DNA of 64,000 nucleotides, from NCBI GenBank assembly GCA_016801845.1, contig CM028917.1, forward strand, positions 2,288,501 to 2,352,500. Direction: 5' to 3'. Origin of the DNA: Polydactylus sextarius. Taxonomy: Eukaryota; Chordata; Actinopteri; Polynemidae. A program made the translations under genes and the position numbers. Below are positions 10,116 to 24,088 of this stretch, piece by piece. Under the pieces are notes generated by a model that saw only the letters and a list, made by a program, of their open reading frames with translations, did no database searches and had not been told where the DNA came from. Each line of letters begins with the position of its first letter. Position 1 is the stretch's first letter.

Positions 10116-13100
10116 TGACTATTATTGTACAAACTCCAGAAGACATCACCAGTGCATTGTACCGTTCAGTGGGAGAAAGAGGAGGTGTTCATCTTTATGT
10201 CTTTGATAAGAACGTGATGAGAACATTTATCGTCAGGTTAGAGTGTAGAGTTTCCATACTCGTCTCTCACTTGTTAAAGAGGATTAAGGCTTGAGTTTTT
10301 TTAAAGGAAGGGAGGAACTCTGCTGGTTGACCTGAGCCTGGATAAGAGATTAAGACTGATCATTCTGATCATCACATCACTGCACTTCCACATTGTTTTC
10401 CGACTTATGTACTTGTTATTCTTGAAACAGGGTGTTGTTTTTAGAAAAAAAAAAAGAAAAACAGAAATGCCCAGAGTCTAATCCATCAGCACATTCATTA
10501 ACTTGTTCATTAACTTGTCCATTGTCTGACCCTGAAAGCGTTCTGTGGGCAGGGAGACAGCTGGTAAAAGGTCAAATGTTTGTTATAATGTGGACAGACT
10601 GAATTAAAAAGGCTTTTCATCTGAATTAATTCTTAAAAGATGATTGAACCTGTGAATGACAGGGGATCTGGAGCAGCCATCAGGCTGGAAAAAAAAAAAA
10701 AGTCTGATTTTTCATCAAACCTCATGAAGCCGTGTGGCCACAGAGTTTTAGCGTTGGTATGTGGATTTATGTACTTTGTTTCTTTTTGACACACCTCATC
10801 GCTCTGTGAGGGGATTATAAACTGCATGAAAAACTTCTAATCTGAACCTCAGTGAGTGGATGAGTCTCACCTTAATGAATCCTAAAGAATATTAAGTAGG
10901 TTCAAGGAAAATTAAAAAACTTTTAGCACCTTTATTGGAAGTGGAACTGGATGTACAGTGGGACAATGGCGTGTGAAGGAAGAGAGAAGACGGTTTCTGA
11001 GTTTCTTAGAGGAGGTAAAGTAAATTAAATTAAAAAACACATAGTTATGGAACAGATTGTGAGAGTGTGAGCTTCAACCATCACAGGTGTTTTCTGACGA
11101 GCAAAGAAACGTTTATGAGGCGACATCTGGACGTCAAGAGTCGGTAGGCGAATACGGTGCAGTTTTAAAACCAAGCACTCCGGTGTGGAAAGAGAGCACC
11201 ACGCAGCAGACATATTTATATCAGTTCATTACCTTAAAAACATTAATACTGTGGTGAAGGTGCTGCCTCATCTTCATCATGTGATCATGTGATTAAGAGT
11301 GAAATGGGATCGCAGTGAAAGATGCCAGAAGAAAGTCAGGGAGCTGATGATTTTTGTCGTCCTCCTCCTTCTCATCATCATCATCACTAGTGCAACGCTA
11401 ATGATGAGGAGGGAGATGAGATTAGAGGGTGTAGACTGCAGAACACACTGCATTTGTCTTGTTTAGCTGAGATTGTGGCTGTAAACTCATTTCACCTCTG
11501 CTATAGCCCGACCTCAGAATTGAGTACTGGAGCGATTGTTTTGTTTTTCAAAGCGCCGGCCTTGCTGTAATGAACGGAATAATCCCTCGGGCACAAGCCA
11601 TTGCTCTTCTTATACTCCAAGTTTTTGGTGTGTTTTGTAAATAACCTTTCATAACAGGTGATTACCTTTATCAGTAGAAAATGCACAGCCAGGACAGACA
11701 ATGAAGCCGCCGCCGGCAGCTGCTAGAGGTCACATTATACGGCCAATCATTGCTTCATTTGTTCTTGTTAAGTGTGTCATAATTGTAATGGTCCACAGTA
11801 AAAGAGCTGGCACGCGGCAGTCATGAGTGACAACTGTGGTGATCCCGTGGAGCTTCCCTGCAGCCGGCACGCTGGACGTCGTGCCATTATTTCTGTTCAG
11901 CAGGCCTGACGGTATCTGGGGAGGATTACCGCTGCCTGTCAGTCGCTCATGTTGTTGTTTGTGTCGTCACCATCTTCGCTGGCGATGTTCGGTGCCTGGT
12001 GTCTCACAGGTGAGACGCACCAGTAAACACGAGCCTGCAGCCTGAGCAGAGAGCAGCGCCTGTGACAAGGTCCAGTCTGTCAGAGGCGTCCAATCAATAC
12101 GAGTCTGAGCAGCAGCAGCAGCAGCGTGCGTCGAGGCAGGAAGAAACCGTGAAAAACAAGCCACTTATTATTTTTTTCCCCCAATCTGATCTCCTATCGA
12201 GGGTGGTGTTGGTGTGGAGTGGTGGTGATGGAGGGGAGGGCCTAAAGCACCAAAAACAACAGCAAAGAAAAAAAAACTTGTTTCTCCTTTCCAGAGCTTG
12301 ATCCCTCCTCCTCCCCCAAGAGGAGAGTTGTTAAATTGTAGCTGCATACTAACAACCTCCTCTGAATCAATTACCATTTGGATGTAAATGTCACAGCTTT
12401 GGAAACTGTCACTGGGCTCAAACTGAGAGGAAACCTGGAGGTTTATTATTAAGGATGTGGCATTGATGCTGAGGGTTTCATAAACACACACGCAGACATT
12501 TTTCCAATTAAAGTATCATCACTACACTTGGATATACGACGCAGAGGCAGAAAACAGGAAATGAAAAATCCACCGCCCACATTGTTGTGCTTTGTTTTAG
12601 AGCAGGTTGTTCTAATCTCTCTCCCCCTGGAGATTCCACTATGGGAAAAAAGAGTTCTGCAAATCATCATAAAAACCTTAATTATGCAGGGGTTAGGGCA
12701 GGCAGCAAAAACATTCACACACTGTGCAGGTGACCTTTGTTCCAGCGACATTAGCTTTGCATTCAACCGGAACAGGAGAGAAAAAAATTCCTCTGATACA
12801 AGCGGTGGCTGCTGTAGAAACCAATAAGGCCGAGTGATCGAAACGTCAATATAACATTAACTTTTAATAACCCAGAGTTAATAAGGACTTGACGTGTGTT
12901 TGAGAAGAGGAATCTCCAAAGCTGCCACCCCCACCTTCTCCCACCTCTCTCACCCACATGTTTAGTGGACAGAGTTTTGATCGATGCTCGGCCTGAGACG
13001 CGTCCGAGTCACTGGTGTATCCAAACTTTGGCTGGAAAAACAGTGACGCTGTAATTTTTGTAGTTTTTGTGATATTGTCTCACCAGGATGTGCGAACACA

Positions 13101-13820
13101 CACCAGACCTGCCACTTCAACCTGTACAGAATAAATGCTTGTATTAAGTTTTGCTCCTTCATACCTGCAGTTTATTTGCCACAGGTTTGTGTGGTGATGC
13201 AGTTTTCTTTCCAAACTTGTTCCGAACACTTGTACCTCCCAAAGAGCCAGAGTGTTTGAGCGTATCAGCCACAGGTACGGTCACATTCACGGGTCACCTC
13301 CTGCATCTGTGCTCGGTCAGGGGTCCAGACCTGTAGACCCGTTCAGTCAGCGAGGCCGAGTTGCTGGACACTCAGTAAATCTACACCACTGCCCTCTGAG
13401 ACCCACACTAGAACCTTCTCATTTTTGCATACCTTTATGTTTTGCCTCATAAAGCAGTCACTTTTTTTTTTACAGTGTCATCAAGTTTTATACATCCCCA
13501 GAATCAGCACAACCTCAGCCAATCATATATGTGTCACTCAATAAGGGCTCCTATACACAGTTTTAATAGGATAAGTTTCCCTACAAAAACAAACAGCAAA
13601 ACAAAAACTCAAAGCAGAGAGATACACACTGTGGCACCCAGCTTGCTTTGCCTCAGACTAGCAGGGGCATAAATTCTTGTTTATTATGAGTCAACTTAAA
13701 GTGTTCCAGTCAGTTCAGTTAATTGGCAGGTGAATGATCAAAAACATGTTGTGTGCTTAGTGATTTTGAAAGTTTACCACAAAGTCTGACCAGTTCAGCT
13801 TGATATGATGCACTTAGAAG
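10116..13820. other. Non-coding region with possible conserved elements
   Basis: No gene recognised. The stretch at 11490-11820 is unique-looking, has mixed CpG and ATTA-type words and no repeat, and is a candidate conserved non-coding element. A (CAG)n-like tract lies at 12109-12125. Open frames at 12168-12491, 12449-12766 and 12528-12827 overlap on opposite strands and look like chance. Confidence 0.45.
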
Positions 13821-13824
13821 AACA

Positions 13825-13975
13825 TGTGGGCATCATGACCTTTGACAAAATTGTGATCAGCTGACTGACAAACATGACTCAATTGAAGGTTTGTGCCAAA
13901 TTTGAAGAGATGAATTTTACAGATAACCAGAAAACATGAGGCCTTTGGCCCTGACTGTAGCCTCCAGGAAGCCAT
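13825..13975 (+). repeat. Short interspersed repeat, 'TTTGTGCCAAATTTGAAG' family, copy 2
   Basis: It contains CATGACCTTTGAC, GTTTGTGCCAAATTTGAAG, ACAGATAACCAGAAAACAT and GAGGCCTTTGGCC in the order of the same percomorph repeat as copy 1. Together the two copies cover most of that element. It is diverged and non-coding. Confidence 0.55.
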
Positions 13976-13979
13976 ATTA

Positions 13980-16900
13980 GCCACAACAAAGTAGCTGAGC
14001 AGTGATCACAGTTTTACAGCACAAACTACTCTGCGTCCTCCTAATCCCTTATCAATTACTCAAAATGTTACACTCCATGGCTGACGGCGCCTGGGCCCCA
14101 GTATTTCATAGAAACATGGTCTCAGTGTGTTGGAGCATGAGTATTTTTTTTAGTTTCCGTCTTTTTCAGGTCTGCGTCTGTATTCTGCAGAGTGCTGAGA
14201 CTGCTGAAGTGTGTTTTTTCAAAATGCCAAACTGAACTTTGAACAGGCGGGGGCACATCTGTCAAAGCTACGGAAGAAAAAACGTCACAAGGCTGAAAGA
14301 AAAGAGCCATTTTCTCTGTGTGTTGTGTAAAACTGAGTTAAAACTCACGCCTGCAGAGCTTACATGGGTGTCTCTGCTTTCTCCTCTCTCCAGTTATTGT
14401 TTTTAAACTGAATTCCAACTTGTTGGTGTCTCTGAGGGCAAATGAAATCCAATCTGCTTATTATACAGTAAGTACAAATATTGAATTGTGCACATTGCAA
14501 GAAAGACGCAATAGGGGAGGTCCAGCAGCATAAACACAAGAAGAATTGGATGAAAGCAGAAGCAGAGCTTTGCCTCTGCCCTTGCTTTCACTCACACTTC
14601 CTGAGCAGGTGTCGAGAGTGAATGGCTGCGGCAGGAAGACGCATGAAGCAGAGGAAGATGATGACTGATATGGTCACATCTCACTGCTCGTGGAGGATAA
14701 AATATAAAAAGACAGGATCTCCATCCAGCCGAGGAGTGAACTTTTGCTTCATTTTGCACCATTTAATGATCCAGCACCACCTGCCAGTCGGCCTTTATCA
14801 CCTCCATCACTCCACTTAATCAGAAGTGCTGGCTTAGGAGTCCCTCTAATCAGACCAATTAGACTTTTAAGGGCCTTGTCTTTGTGGCGGATGTCCTCTG
14901 AGTTCAGGAAACTCGTTGGCTTCCTCCCGTCTGGCTCGCTGGCTCTGGACCAGCCAAGCTCTCAGAGAACAACCTTGGGTTTTTTTTTTTTATCTTTTAT
15001 ATTAAATGTAACCTTTATCTAACAGGCGAGGTCAATTAGGAACTAATGGTTACACGTGATGACAGTTGAGATAAATGTCTACAACAAGGTCTGAAAGGAA
15101 CAAAGAACAAAAATCAGAAGTTCACACCATAGCAAAGAGCTCACAGTGAATGCTTTTATGACTTTTGGGTAAAAAAGGCTCCATGTCACATTTCAGCTGC
15201 GGCAGGCTTCAGTCACACTGTGAAACCTGTCTCATCATCGTCTGATGAGTGTTTCACACTCTGTAGCGTGACGACTGTGTGAAGAGATTTAATCGTTGTA
15301 AACAAGGTACTCGTAAGGGTACACCGTCAGTGCTTTCAGTGGAGAAATTCATTGACTCACGGTGAGCATAAGCACGTGGTCGTATCATATCCAGCAAATT
15401 ATCATCTGAAGAACCAAAAACCAACTCTCCCTGTGACCTTGTAATAGTTTCTGACATTTGGGATTTCTGAAACATGTTTAATCTCAGGATAATCATGGTA
15501 AATCTGACGCCACCATCCATCATAGCCAGTTGTAATTACCTGCATATAGATCACTGTCACATGAAAAAGGCTGGCCATTAAAAGGGTGGGGGTGGGGGGC
15601 TCTGGGTGTGAATAGAAAACATTCAATCAATCTGCCACAGGCGACATGAGCGGCTCCAGAGCAGTGATTGAACAAGAATCGTGACCAGGACATCCCATGT
15701 TGATGGCATCCTTGCCAAGTGGGCCGCTTAAAGTCCGACAATCCCGTAAACAGGTCTATCAGCCCGGGGGGATGCAGGTTTTATCCCCCACCTCCATGTA
15801 TTTGACCAGCTTGGTTCAGCTGAGCTAACATCCCTACTGAGATCTCACCAGGCCAGAAAGGCCTCAGACAACATTTTAGTTTTTAAACTGGGACTTTTTT
15901 CTACCAACTTCAACATCGATTTGTGTCTTTTTACGACGACAAACTGAATAGTTTTGTTGCTGATACATGGTCTGTTCAGTGTTTGACAGATCATCAAGCT
16001 TGATAATCAGAAAAGCTTAAATCCCTCAGTTCTGGATCCAGGCAGAAGTCTTAGTTCAGTCTGTTGGATTATAATAATGGTGAAACCAGAAAGTAGATGT
16101 GCAGAATATAATGAACGTTACCGACACAGACCGTCATCAGGTTCAAGTTATATGCTTTGCTCTATTGACGTGTTGAGGGAAAACAGGAACAATCTCACAA
16201 CCAAACTGACTGCACCAGAACAGGAAGTAAAGAAACCAAGATGGACACCTCAAAACAAGGCTTTGTGATGCAATATGTCACATGGTATTTTGCACATTTA
16301 AAGACAGACAGAAGTCGGACAACACTTTGTGTACAGGTGATTTGATACACAAAAATATGGTCATAAACCGTAATGGGTGTAAAAAGCAGTTCTGACAAAC
16401 AGAAGTCATTTATGTTTTGGGAGCTGGTGTCTTTCCGCAGTCTGTTCACCTGTATGCTAATGAGCTACAATGTGTTTCACCAGTAATCAGTCAGACCATA
16501 GACGTCCTTCACTCAGGTAGAAAGGTGAAATGGTTAAGAGGAGCCTGTGGCTGTTGTTGCCGGGGTCTTTTTGTTGTATGATACAACCTTGTTCCTGTAC
16601 AGAAGAAGTGAGAGAAAACTGGTGGTGTGTGAGCTTTGAGTTGGTAAAGTCTGTGATATTTTTAAAACATAAGCAAATAATCAAATCAATACAACACCAC
16701 AGTTCTCACACCAACTGTTTACTGCAATTCATTGAATGAGTTGTGTCATACAAGATGTTTACAGTAGCTTATATCTTTACCAGAGGCGATTTCTCAAAGA
16801 CTGCAAGAGAAGCTCAGTTTCCCCTAAAATTTCAAAAATGAAATGGTCAAATACGTACAGTTGTGTTAACATTTCATTGACTACAAATGCGTTAGAACAA

Positions 16901-19310
16901 GTTCATCTCGAAGGCGAGTTCGTTCAGGATCAGTTACTTATCACACTGAGTCGATGTTGTTAACTTCTCATACATTCCCATAGCGCCGTTTTCTTATACG
17001 GTTTATGGTCAATGCATTTGCCTGTAGAAGCTGAGCTTCCAGAAGGAGGCTGGCCTGGACACTGAGCTTCCGCATGATGATTGGAGGGATCAGTCGAAAG
17101 GCTGAATCCCGTTTTGATTGACAGGTATTTTGAGATATACACTGTCACTTGACAGCTCAGGTCAGTCCCATTGCGGATTTTGCAAACGAAGTTGAAAGAC
17201 AAACTGCAACCCATTTGTTGGCATTTGCTCAGCGAAAGTACTTGTTCATTTCTTACACTGTAAGATGCCTACTTGGTATGATAGGGTCACAGACCATTTT
17301 CTTGAAAAGGAACGGAGGGCAGAATTTACATATAAATAAAATGACAAATTTAGCTGCCACTGATCTTTACCCGTGTTAATTGCCCACACTCTACCACCAG
17401 TTTCCTTTGTTCATTGGATGTTAACGTATTGCTGCAACCTGGAGGCTTAGAAATAAGAAAAAACATTTGACATCAGGGCGTAATGAGTGACCATGAATGT
17501 TGTGACAACGCTGATGACAGTTGTTGGCAGCTTGAGTATATTTTTTTACTCTCAACACTCTTGGTGTGTACGTACATTAAGACAGAAGTGCACCGGTGAT
17601 GGGTGGAGAAATTGTCTTAGACTTTAGAGGTTCGTCTGACTTTGAATCCTCAGACCATAAAAATAGGTGCATGGTCTGTGGGGAAATCAGATAACTGGTA
17701 GAACAGGAGGGGCTGGGGTTACTGCAGGGCAGACATTTAGTGACTGAATGAATAAACTGTGACACAATAAAGAACTGGTTTAATTCGTTGGCTCAAAGCC
17801 ATAGGATATCCAACCAGTTAAGTGTCAGTAAGCACAAAACATCTTCCACACAGATATAATAAACATTGTTGACATTAAGAGATGTAATAAAATACATAAA
17901 TGTATCTTTTCATGAAATAGAGGTGACGGTATATCAGCTTCTAACCAACAACACTAAAGATAATCTACAATGACAACAATATCTTTCAAGGATATGTTAT
18001 TTTCTTCACTGAACCAAGACTTTGTCATTAGCTTCACCCATAAAAAACTAACATCGATACGTTTAAACCTTTTGCATATAATGTAGTAACAACATCTGGA
18101 GCAGCAAATAAAATATATTTAAAATAATTTGACTTTGTGAATCATTTGCTTTAAACAAACTCATGCTCTGATAGAAACTGGAGGTTTAGGGACTCAACAG
18201 TATCTTGTGATCTTATGATCTGTATTTGCACAAATCAAGTGCATGATGTGAGTTTAAGGATTTTTCTGCCTCTTCCACAAAGTAAAAAGAAATTTGAGCA
18301 GGGCTGACACAAAAAGCTTTTTCTTTCATCTGTTTCTAGTTCTAGTTTCTATCCGTTTCATTTGTCATCGTTCAATAACGCAGAAGTCAAAACTCTCCAG
18401 TGTCTTCGTTACCTTTTAGTCTCTTGGTTCATTTGTAAGAAACCATTTTTTGTTTGGTCTGAACCAAATGATCTGAATTATACTGTAGGTGTGTCAAAAC
18501 AAACCCAGAGACTGTTAATGATTAATGGGCAAACAAGAAGAATTGGTGGTTTTTCTTCCCAGCCCCCAAATTTTTGTTTTTATCATTTGAAAGGAGAGTT
18601 CAACCTCTTCATGCCTCCAGGAGGAACAAATAAATAAATAAAATAGATGAGACAATTCTGCTCTCAGCTGCTTGTGTTTCTAACTATAATGGACCCAAAA
18701 TCTTTGCTGAATAAATTACAGTCTGTACAATTAACCCAGCAAGTAAAACACTTCAATAACGGATAGTGCTAATGATCACATCTACCAAAATAAGAGCCAG
18801 GCAGCTGAAAAGTGCCGGAAACTCCAAGAAAATCTATACAATAAAGTAAAAACAGGTGCGTAAGAGAGCGTGGGCAAAGATTGAAGGTTATTACGTGGGT
18901 TGAACAGATAGAGGTGTGAATAAAGCGAGTTAATAAAAAGCTATTTCAGAGACTCATAACACACACCATAAATTAGTGGAAGAGAAAAAAACATCTGTAT
19001 GATGTTAGATGGTAAAATATCCAGGAGGGTGAAAATGACCCAGTGCTTTGGAAAGGTTCATTTAGGAACTAGATTTAGATTGATTTGGTCAGATCCTGTA
19101 AGTGTTAAGATGGCCATCAGCTGCTCATTGGATTTTTAGGTATTCAGAAGCTTTTTCCTCTATTTTTTTTCCTCTACATTTTTTGTCTTTTTGTGTGTAA
19201 AGGTATGAAATGTGAGCTTTAATTTAGTTTTGTACTATTTTCAAATCTTGGTAAAGGTCATGTTTCTGACAGTATTCAAACTCTCCATTTTTACCACACT
19301 GATATTTTAT
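13980..19310. other. Non-coding region, mostly featureless
   Basis: No exon or named repeat recognised with confidence. A G-rich tract at 15584-15606 (runs of 3, 5, 6 and 3 G) could form a quadruplex. The segment 16970-17240 has more CpG and two GAGCTTCC words and may be an unrecognised repeat. Confidence 0.45.
15584..15606 (+). other. G-quadruplex-forming tract
   Basis: Four G-runs (GGG, GGGGG, GGGGGG, GGG) are separated by loops of 1, 1 and 4 bases on the plus strand. It meets the standard G3+N1-7 pattern. No gene is nearby. Confidence 0.6.
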
Positions 19311-19321
19311 ATTTAATTTCA

Positions 19322-19865
19322 GACAGATAAAAAGGTCACTTTTGCCCAGAGTGGCTTCTGTCCAGCTGCTCTACCATAACACCCTGACTGATGGGAGTGA
19401 TGCTGAGGTGGTTGGCAGCTCCCTCCTCTCTGCAGACGACTTCTGGAGCTGTGTTAAGACGCACCATTTGAGTTCTTGGTCTCCTCCCCAGACCACGACC
19501 CCTTCTTGCCCAGTTACTGAGTTTGGCCAAGCTCCAGGATGAGTCCTGATAGCTCCAGACTTCTTCCACTTCAGTTATCGAGGCCACTGTTCTCCTGGGA
19601 ACACCCAAAGCTTTAGAAATGGTTTTTACACTCGGGCTCTGATCTGGGCCTCGCCACAGTTTTATCACAGATCTACAGAGAGATTCTCAGACTCCATGTC
19701 TTGGTGTTTGTCCTGACCTGCAGCCTGAAATGTTGGCTGTCTTTTCTAAACTCTGTCCAATCAATTTAGTGTGGCACAGGTGAACTCCAGTCAGCCTTTG
19801 GACTCATCTTAAGGATAATTAAAGCAAACAAGCTGCACCTGACCACAGCCTGAAGAGACACTTCT
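19322..19865 (-). mobile_element. Tc1/mariner-like transposon, 5' half remnant
   Basis: On the minus strand the frame from 19668 reads ISKALGVPRRTVASI, the helix-turn-helix typical of the Tc1 transposase DNA-binding domain. AKLSNWARRGRGL and, after frameshifts, a segment matching the SGVYGR...RRKP-type linker follow. The upstream part (19690-19860) matches the leader of the same teleost Tc1-like family (GTCCAATCAATTTAG, CACAGGTGAACTCCAGTC, ATCTTAAGGATAATTAA). The catalytic DDE domain and the other inverted terminus are missing, and the frame is broken at several places, so it is inactive. Confidence 0.75.
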
Positions 19866-21620
19866 GGAAATGAGAAATTTGTCAAATTTGTTTTGGTTTA
19901 TTGAAGCGACTCTGCTTTCTCTGACAAAACAACATCTTATTCCTGTCTCCTCTCTGAGATACAGATGGAAGTGACATACATGCATATGTGAAGGTCCTGT
20001 AACATTTATGCTGCAGCATAAACACAGCACATTAATGCAAAGGATGAGACAGACAGAGAGATATTCACCACGTCTGGGAGCATGCTGCTATTGGCGCCTC
20101 ACAGGCAAATAAGTGGTGTAAACTCAAGCTGTATTGATTATGCGTCTGTTAATGCCTGGAGCAAAAATACCCAGGAGGCTGTTCTTCCCTGGGATTATTA
20201 TGGCTATGATGCTAGTGCAGCACCAAAGCGCCCATAATCACCGAGAACATCCCCAAGGTTATTGCAGCTTTAGCACAATGGCTGTAGAAGTCTACGAGCG
20301 CTCTCAAAACTTTTCTCCCAAGTAGTAAACATAAAAAATAAACTTAAAAGTTAAATGTCATAAAAATAGACTTAGAGTCAGAGGGCACATCCATAATGTT
20401 GCACAATCATTTGAATTTGCTGTAAATCTGCTCATTGATCTGCATACCAGAATGAATTTGACTAAATTTCAGACAAAATCGATTCAAACAGTTCAGTTGA
20501 CTTCAGTGAAAGGGATGTTGTGTTGGCTGATGTTAAAATGCTGTTAAAACATTGTGAAACTTGACATGCAGATACAAATGAAATGGCTACTCCAACATTA
20601 TTTGATAAATTTGGTATTGACATTGGTTGAAATGTAATAAACTGTAAAAGGTTATGATGGCAGAAACGTAGACAGATGCATTTTGAGTCCTCATTTTTAA
20701 AAAGGATGACCACATGGTGGCAACACCTGCAACATATCGCATGTTTTCTTTGACCGTGACTGAACTCTACATCAACTCCCAGATCCATTGCCAACCTGCA
20801 GACAAATAATCACAACGGAGCTGGCGCAACAGCTAACACAGCTTAACTAGACTTAATTAAAAAAAAATGATCAGCATCAGTTTGTTTGGCTAAAATGATC
20901 TGTTTTATCTACAGAGGGAACAACACAATACAAATTCACGGAGAAGGACGTTCAGCAGCAGATTACTGAGGACAGAAGTTGTTCAGTGGATGAGCTGAAA
21001 TCTGTGGACAGAGCAACAAGCTGGACTGACGAACACGACAGAGTGAGAGGATGTACATAGAGGATTAAGCTTGGTTCAGCGCTCATGAACTACAGTCACT
21101 GTCATAACTCCAGCACAAAAGGGAGTTGTATAACTAGTGTACCATCTAGAGAAGCAGAACGTCCTGTTGTCTGGGCCTTTGAGATTCTGGTCCCAACACC
21201 AGTGACAATGAGCTCATTCTTTGTAATTTTCAGAGATATCAGGAGAATCTGCACACACTTTAATAAACCCAGCAGGTGTTTAATTTAGTCTGAGATTTTC
21301 AATTGGCTGGAAAAATCACATTCAGCTTATATAGTGACATCAAATCAGTGGAATCCAATTCAGACCCTTCCTTCCCCCTTCAGTTTAAATAGTTTCCTTT
21401 AATCAGAAGCCGTGTGTTGCAAAAAAAAAAAAAACAAAAAAAAAAAACATTGAAACATGTCAACATCAACAGTCCAGCCTGGTCACCTGCACTATGAATC
21501 AGTGTTAACTCAAAAGGTGAAGATGAACAACTGAGAGACAAACATACCTCAGAGATGTTGTGTTTATCCTTAGTGGACATGTTTAAGCCCATCGCCAGAG
21601 GATATCTGTGGAAATGTTAG

Positions 21621-21645
21621 AAATCATTTCCTGAGGAAATGATTT
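21621..21645. repeat. 25-bp palindrome
   Basis: AAATCATTTCCT and AGGAAATGATTT are exact reverse complements around a single central G. The centre TTCCTGAGGAA resembles a widened STAT-type half-site pair, but spacing does not match a known consensus. Confidence 0.8.
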
Positions 21646-24053
21646 ACCATTCCAGAAAGAAGTGCCTTCACACCTGCAACTGACTGCTGGACAGTGGGAA
21701 GAAAACAATATTGATTTTTTTGGCCTCTTGAGGCAGCCACTGGGAATGAAGCAGTCTGTGTCCAATCTATGGATGATGTATCTTGATTGGCATTCAGCCA
21801 AAAACAACCCAACATGAGCATCGGCCAACATGACAGAGCAGCACAGACCAGAGCCGAGGAGCGTGGACCATGGCTGTCAAGTTTTGTCTTCATGCTGGAT
21901 TTCTCTGCCCCTCCGCCCCCCACTGAGGTTGCTCTGGTGAAAAAGTCTCTGAACTGGGTCACAGCTGTGCCGCGCACACTGGCACCATCACATTTTCTCT
22001 CTGCAAGTGTGAACTATCTGCAGGCCAGAGGAGAAAACAAGCGTGCCTGTTAAAGTGCCCCCCGCCTCCAGACCCACCACCCCCTCATCCAATAGATCCA
22101 AGAAGTGAAGAGTGAGAAGTCACAGCAATAAATCATTAATCCACCATAAAAAAAGGGGCTGGGGGGAAGGAAAGGCAGGAACTGATGGTGACTCGTACCT
22201 CTGCCACCGAACACATGATAAATAAACACGAGAAGAGTCTGTGAAGCATCCTGGTGGCTGTCTACAGAGATCAAAGGTTAGACTCAGCTGGGTGCTGGGG
22301 AGTCCTAACCCTGCTCACTCATTCATTCATCAGTGGAAGCAGCAATCAAAAACTTCTGCTGTAGCTCTGCTCGTTTTGTACTGAATTGTATTTGTTTAAA
22401 ATAGAGAAAACATAGAAATATATACTGCAAACTAGAACATTAGATAGGGAACTTGAGCATTCAATAATTTATAAATGCAAAGCTGATGGATTTCATTCCC
22501 TTCCAGTGTCTGCTCTGGTGAGTTTGAGGTCTGTCATTAAATGACTTTATCCTGCCCTCAATTACCGCAAGGGAATGAAGATCATGGAATCGGAGCCCAA
22601 GTGACGCAGATGCCCAGGTTATAAATTTGTATAATCTATGACTCTGTTGGGTTGACTCCAGATTGTCATTAAGACATGCACTTGTGCTCTCACTGTATTA
22701 ATAGCTAAATCGAAAGCGTGCCTAGATACCTGAAAAGGTTTTTAAGGAATCGTCATGATCGGCATTAAAGCAGGGGTCTGAGGGGGTCAGGTCCGAGAGG
22801 TCTTTAAAAATCACAGATCAGTTTCCACCCTGCTACATTTGGAAAATTCAATAGATGTAACAGATGTGTCTTTTTACTTCAGGACCTCGATTTGTTGCTT
22901 TAATTGCTTTTTGCATTTCTGTTATTTGGCCCCAGAGAGTCTCTGTGTCTCTGCCACTTGGATCTTAATAAACATATGAACAAACACAAGTGAACAAACA
23001 GCAGCTCCAGAAGGAGGAAGGAATCATTGATATAAGAGGAGCAGCTGCTGACATTCACCAGATCCAGAACAGAAGGACTCAGAGCTGACACCTGAAGATG
23101 GTCGTTGTTCAGCAGAGACTGATTATCTCATAGTTTATATATGAACCCAGAGGTGCTGAACACAACATGTGTATCACCATTTACTGCAAACATAGCAAAG
23201 TAGGGCGTCACCTGCACAGGCTTAAGGAAGTAATTGATTTAGATGTTCAGATTCTGAAAATGTTAAGATGGCTGTCAGCTGCTGTCAGAAAACCAACTTA
23301 CTGGCTCACAGAGTCCTTCATGCAGATTGAACATTTCTGATGAATTATAATCATTTTTAATTTGTTTACTGTGGTAGTTTCTCAGAACACAATAGTTCAA
23401 GACCACATAGAGGGAATCACTGCACATATGACAGAAACATTCACTTAGACTCAAGGATGTATTAAGTAGATTTTGGACACTTTTGGTCACTTGGACTCAT
23501 GATGGAGGATTACAACCAATATGGTTGGTCCTGAATGTCATAAAAACATTAAACAAACTATAAAACATCTCTGTTGTGGTCAGTAGTGTTAACTAAATGA
23601 CAGGCTGGATACTTAACTCAATTTTACACCAAAACTTCACTACATCTGAATGACCATCAACTTATTCCATTTTCTCCATCGGTCGCAAGCTTCAGTTTGA
23701 AAAGTGAAGACACATGGTTGCTGTGGGATGAGTTACAAGGACTCCAAAAAAAAAAAAAAATTCTCCTAAAGCAGGAGACTGCTATTTTTACACACTGTTC
23801 TACTGCGAGGGCTTACATTATGTCCTTTTAGAATAGAGGTCAGGTCCTCTGTTCACTGTCAGGCTCTTTGTTTAACTGCTGGATTAAAGAGGGGATCCAG
23901 TTCTGTGACATGTCTGGAAATGATTTTATTACTGAACAAACTCGAGGTCACAGTGCATGACTGTGTGAAAGAGTGTTGGACGTTTGAGAAATCCACGTCA
24001 TTTATGTATTGGGCTGCACCTTCTTTACAAATTGGGGTTAAAATGAAGTTTTC

Positions 24054-24056
24054 CGC

Positions 24057-24087
<31 letters not shown>

Positions 24088-24088
24088 A
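24054..24088. repeat. (CA)n microsatellite
   Basis: A CGCACACG start is followed by about 13 CA units and then an A-run. Confidence 0.95.
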
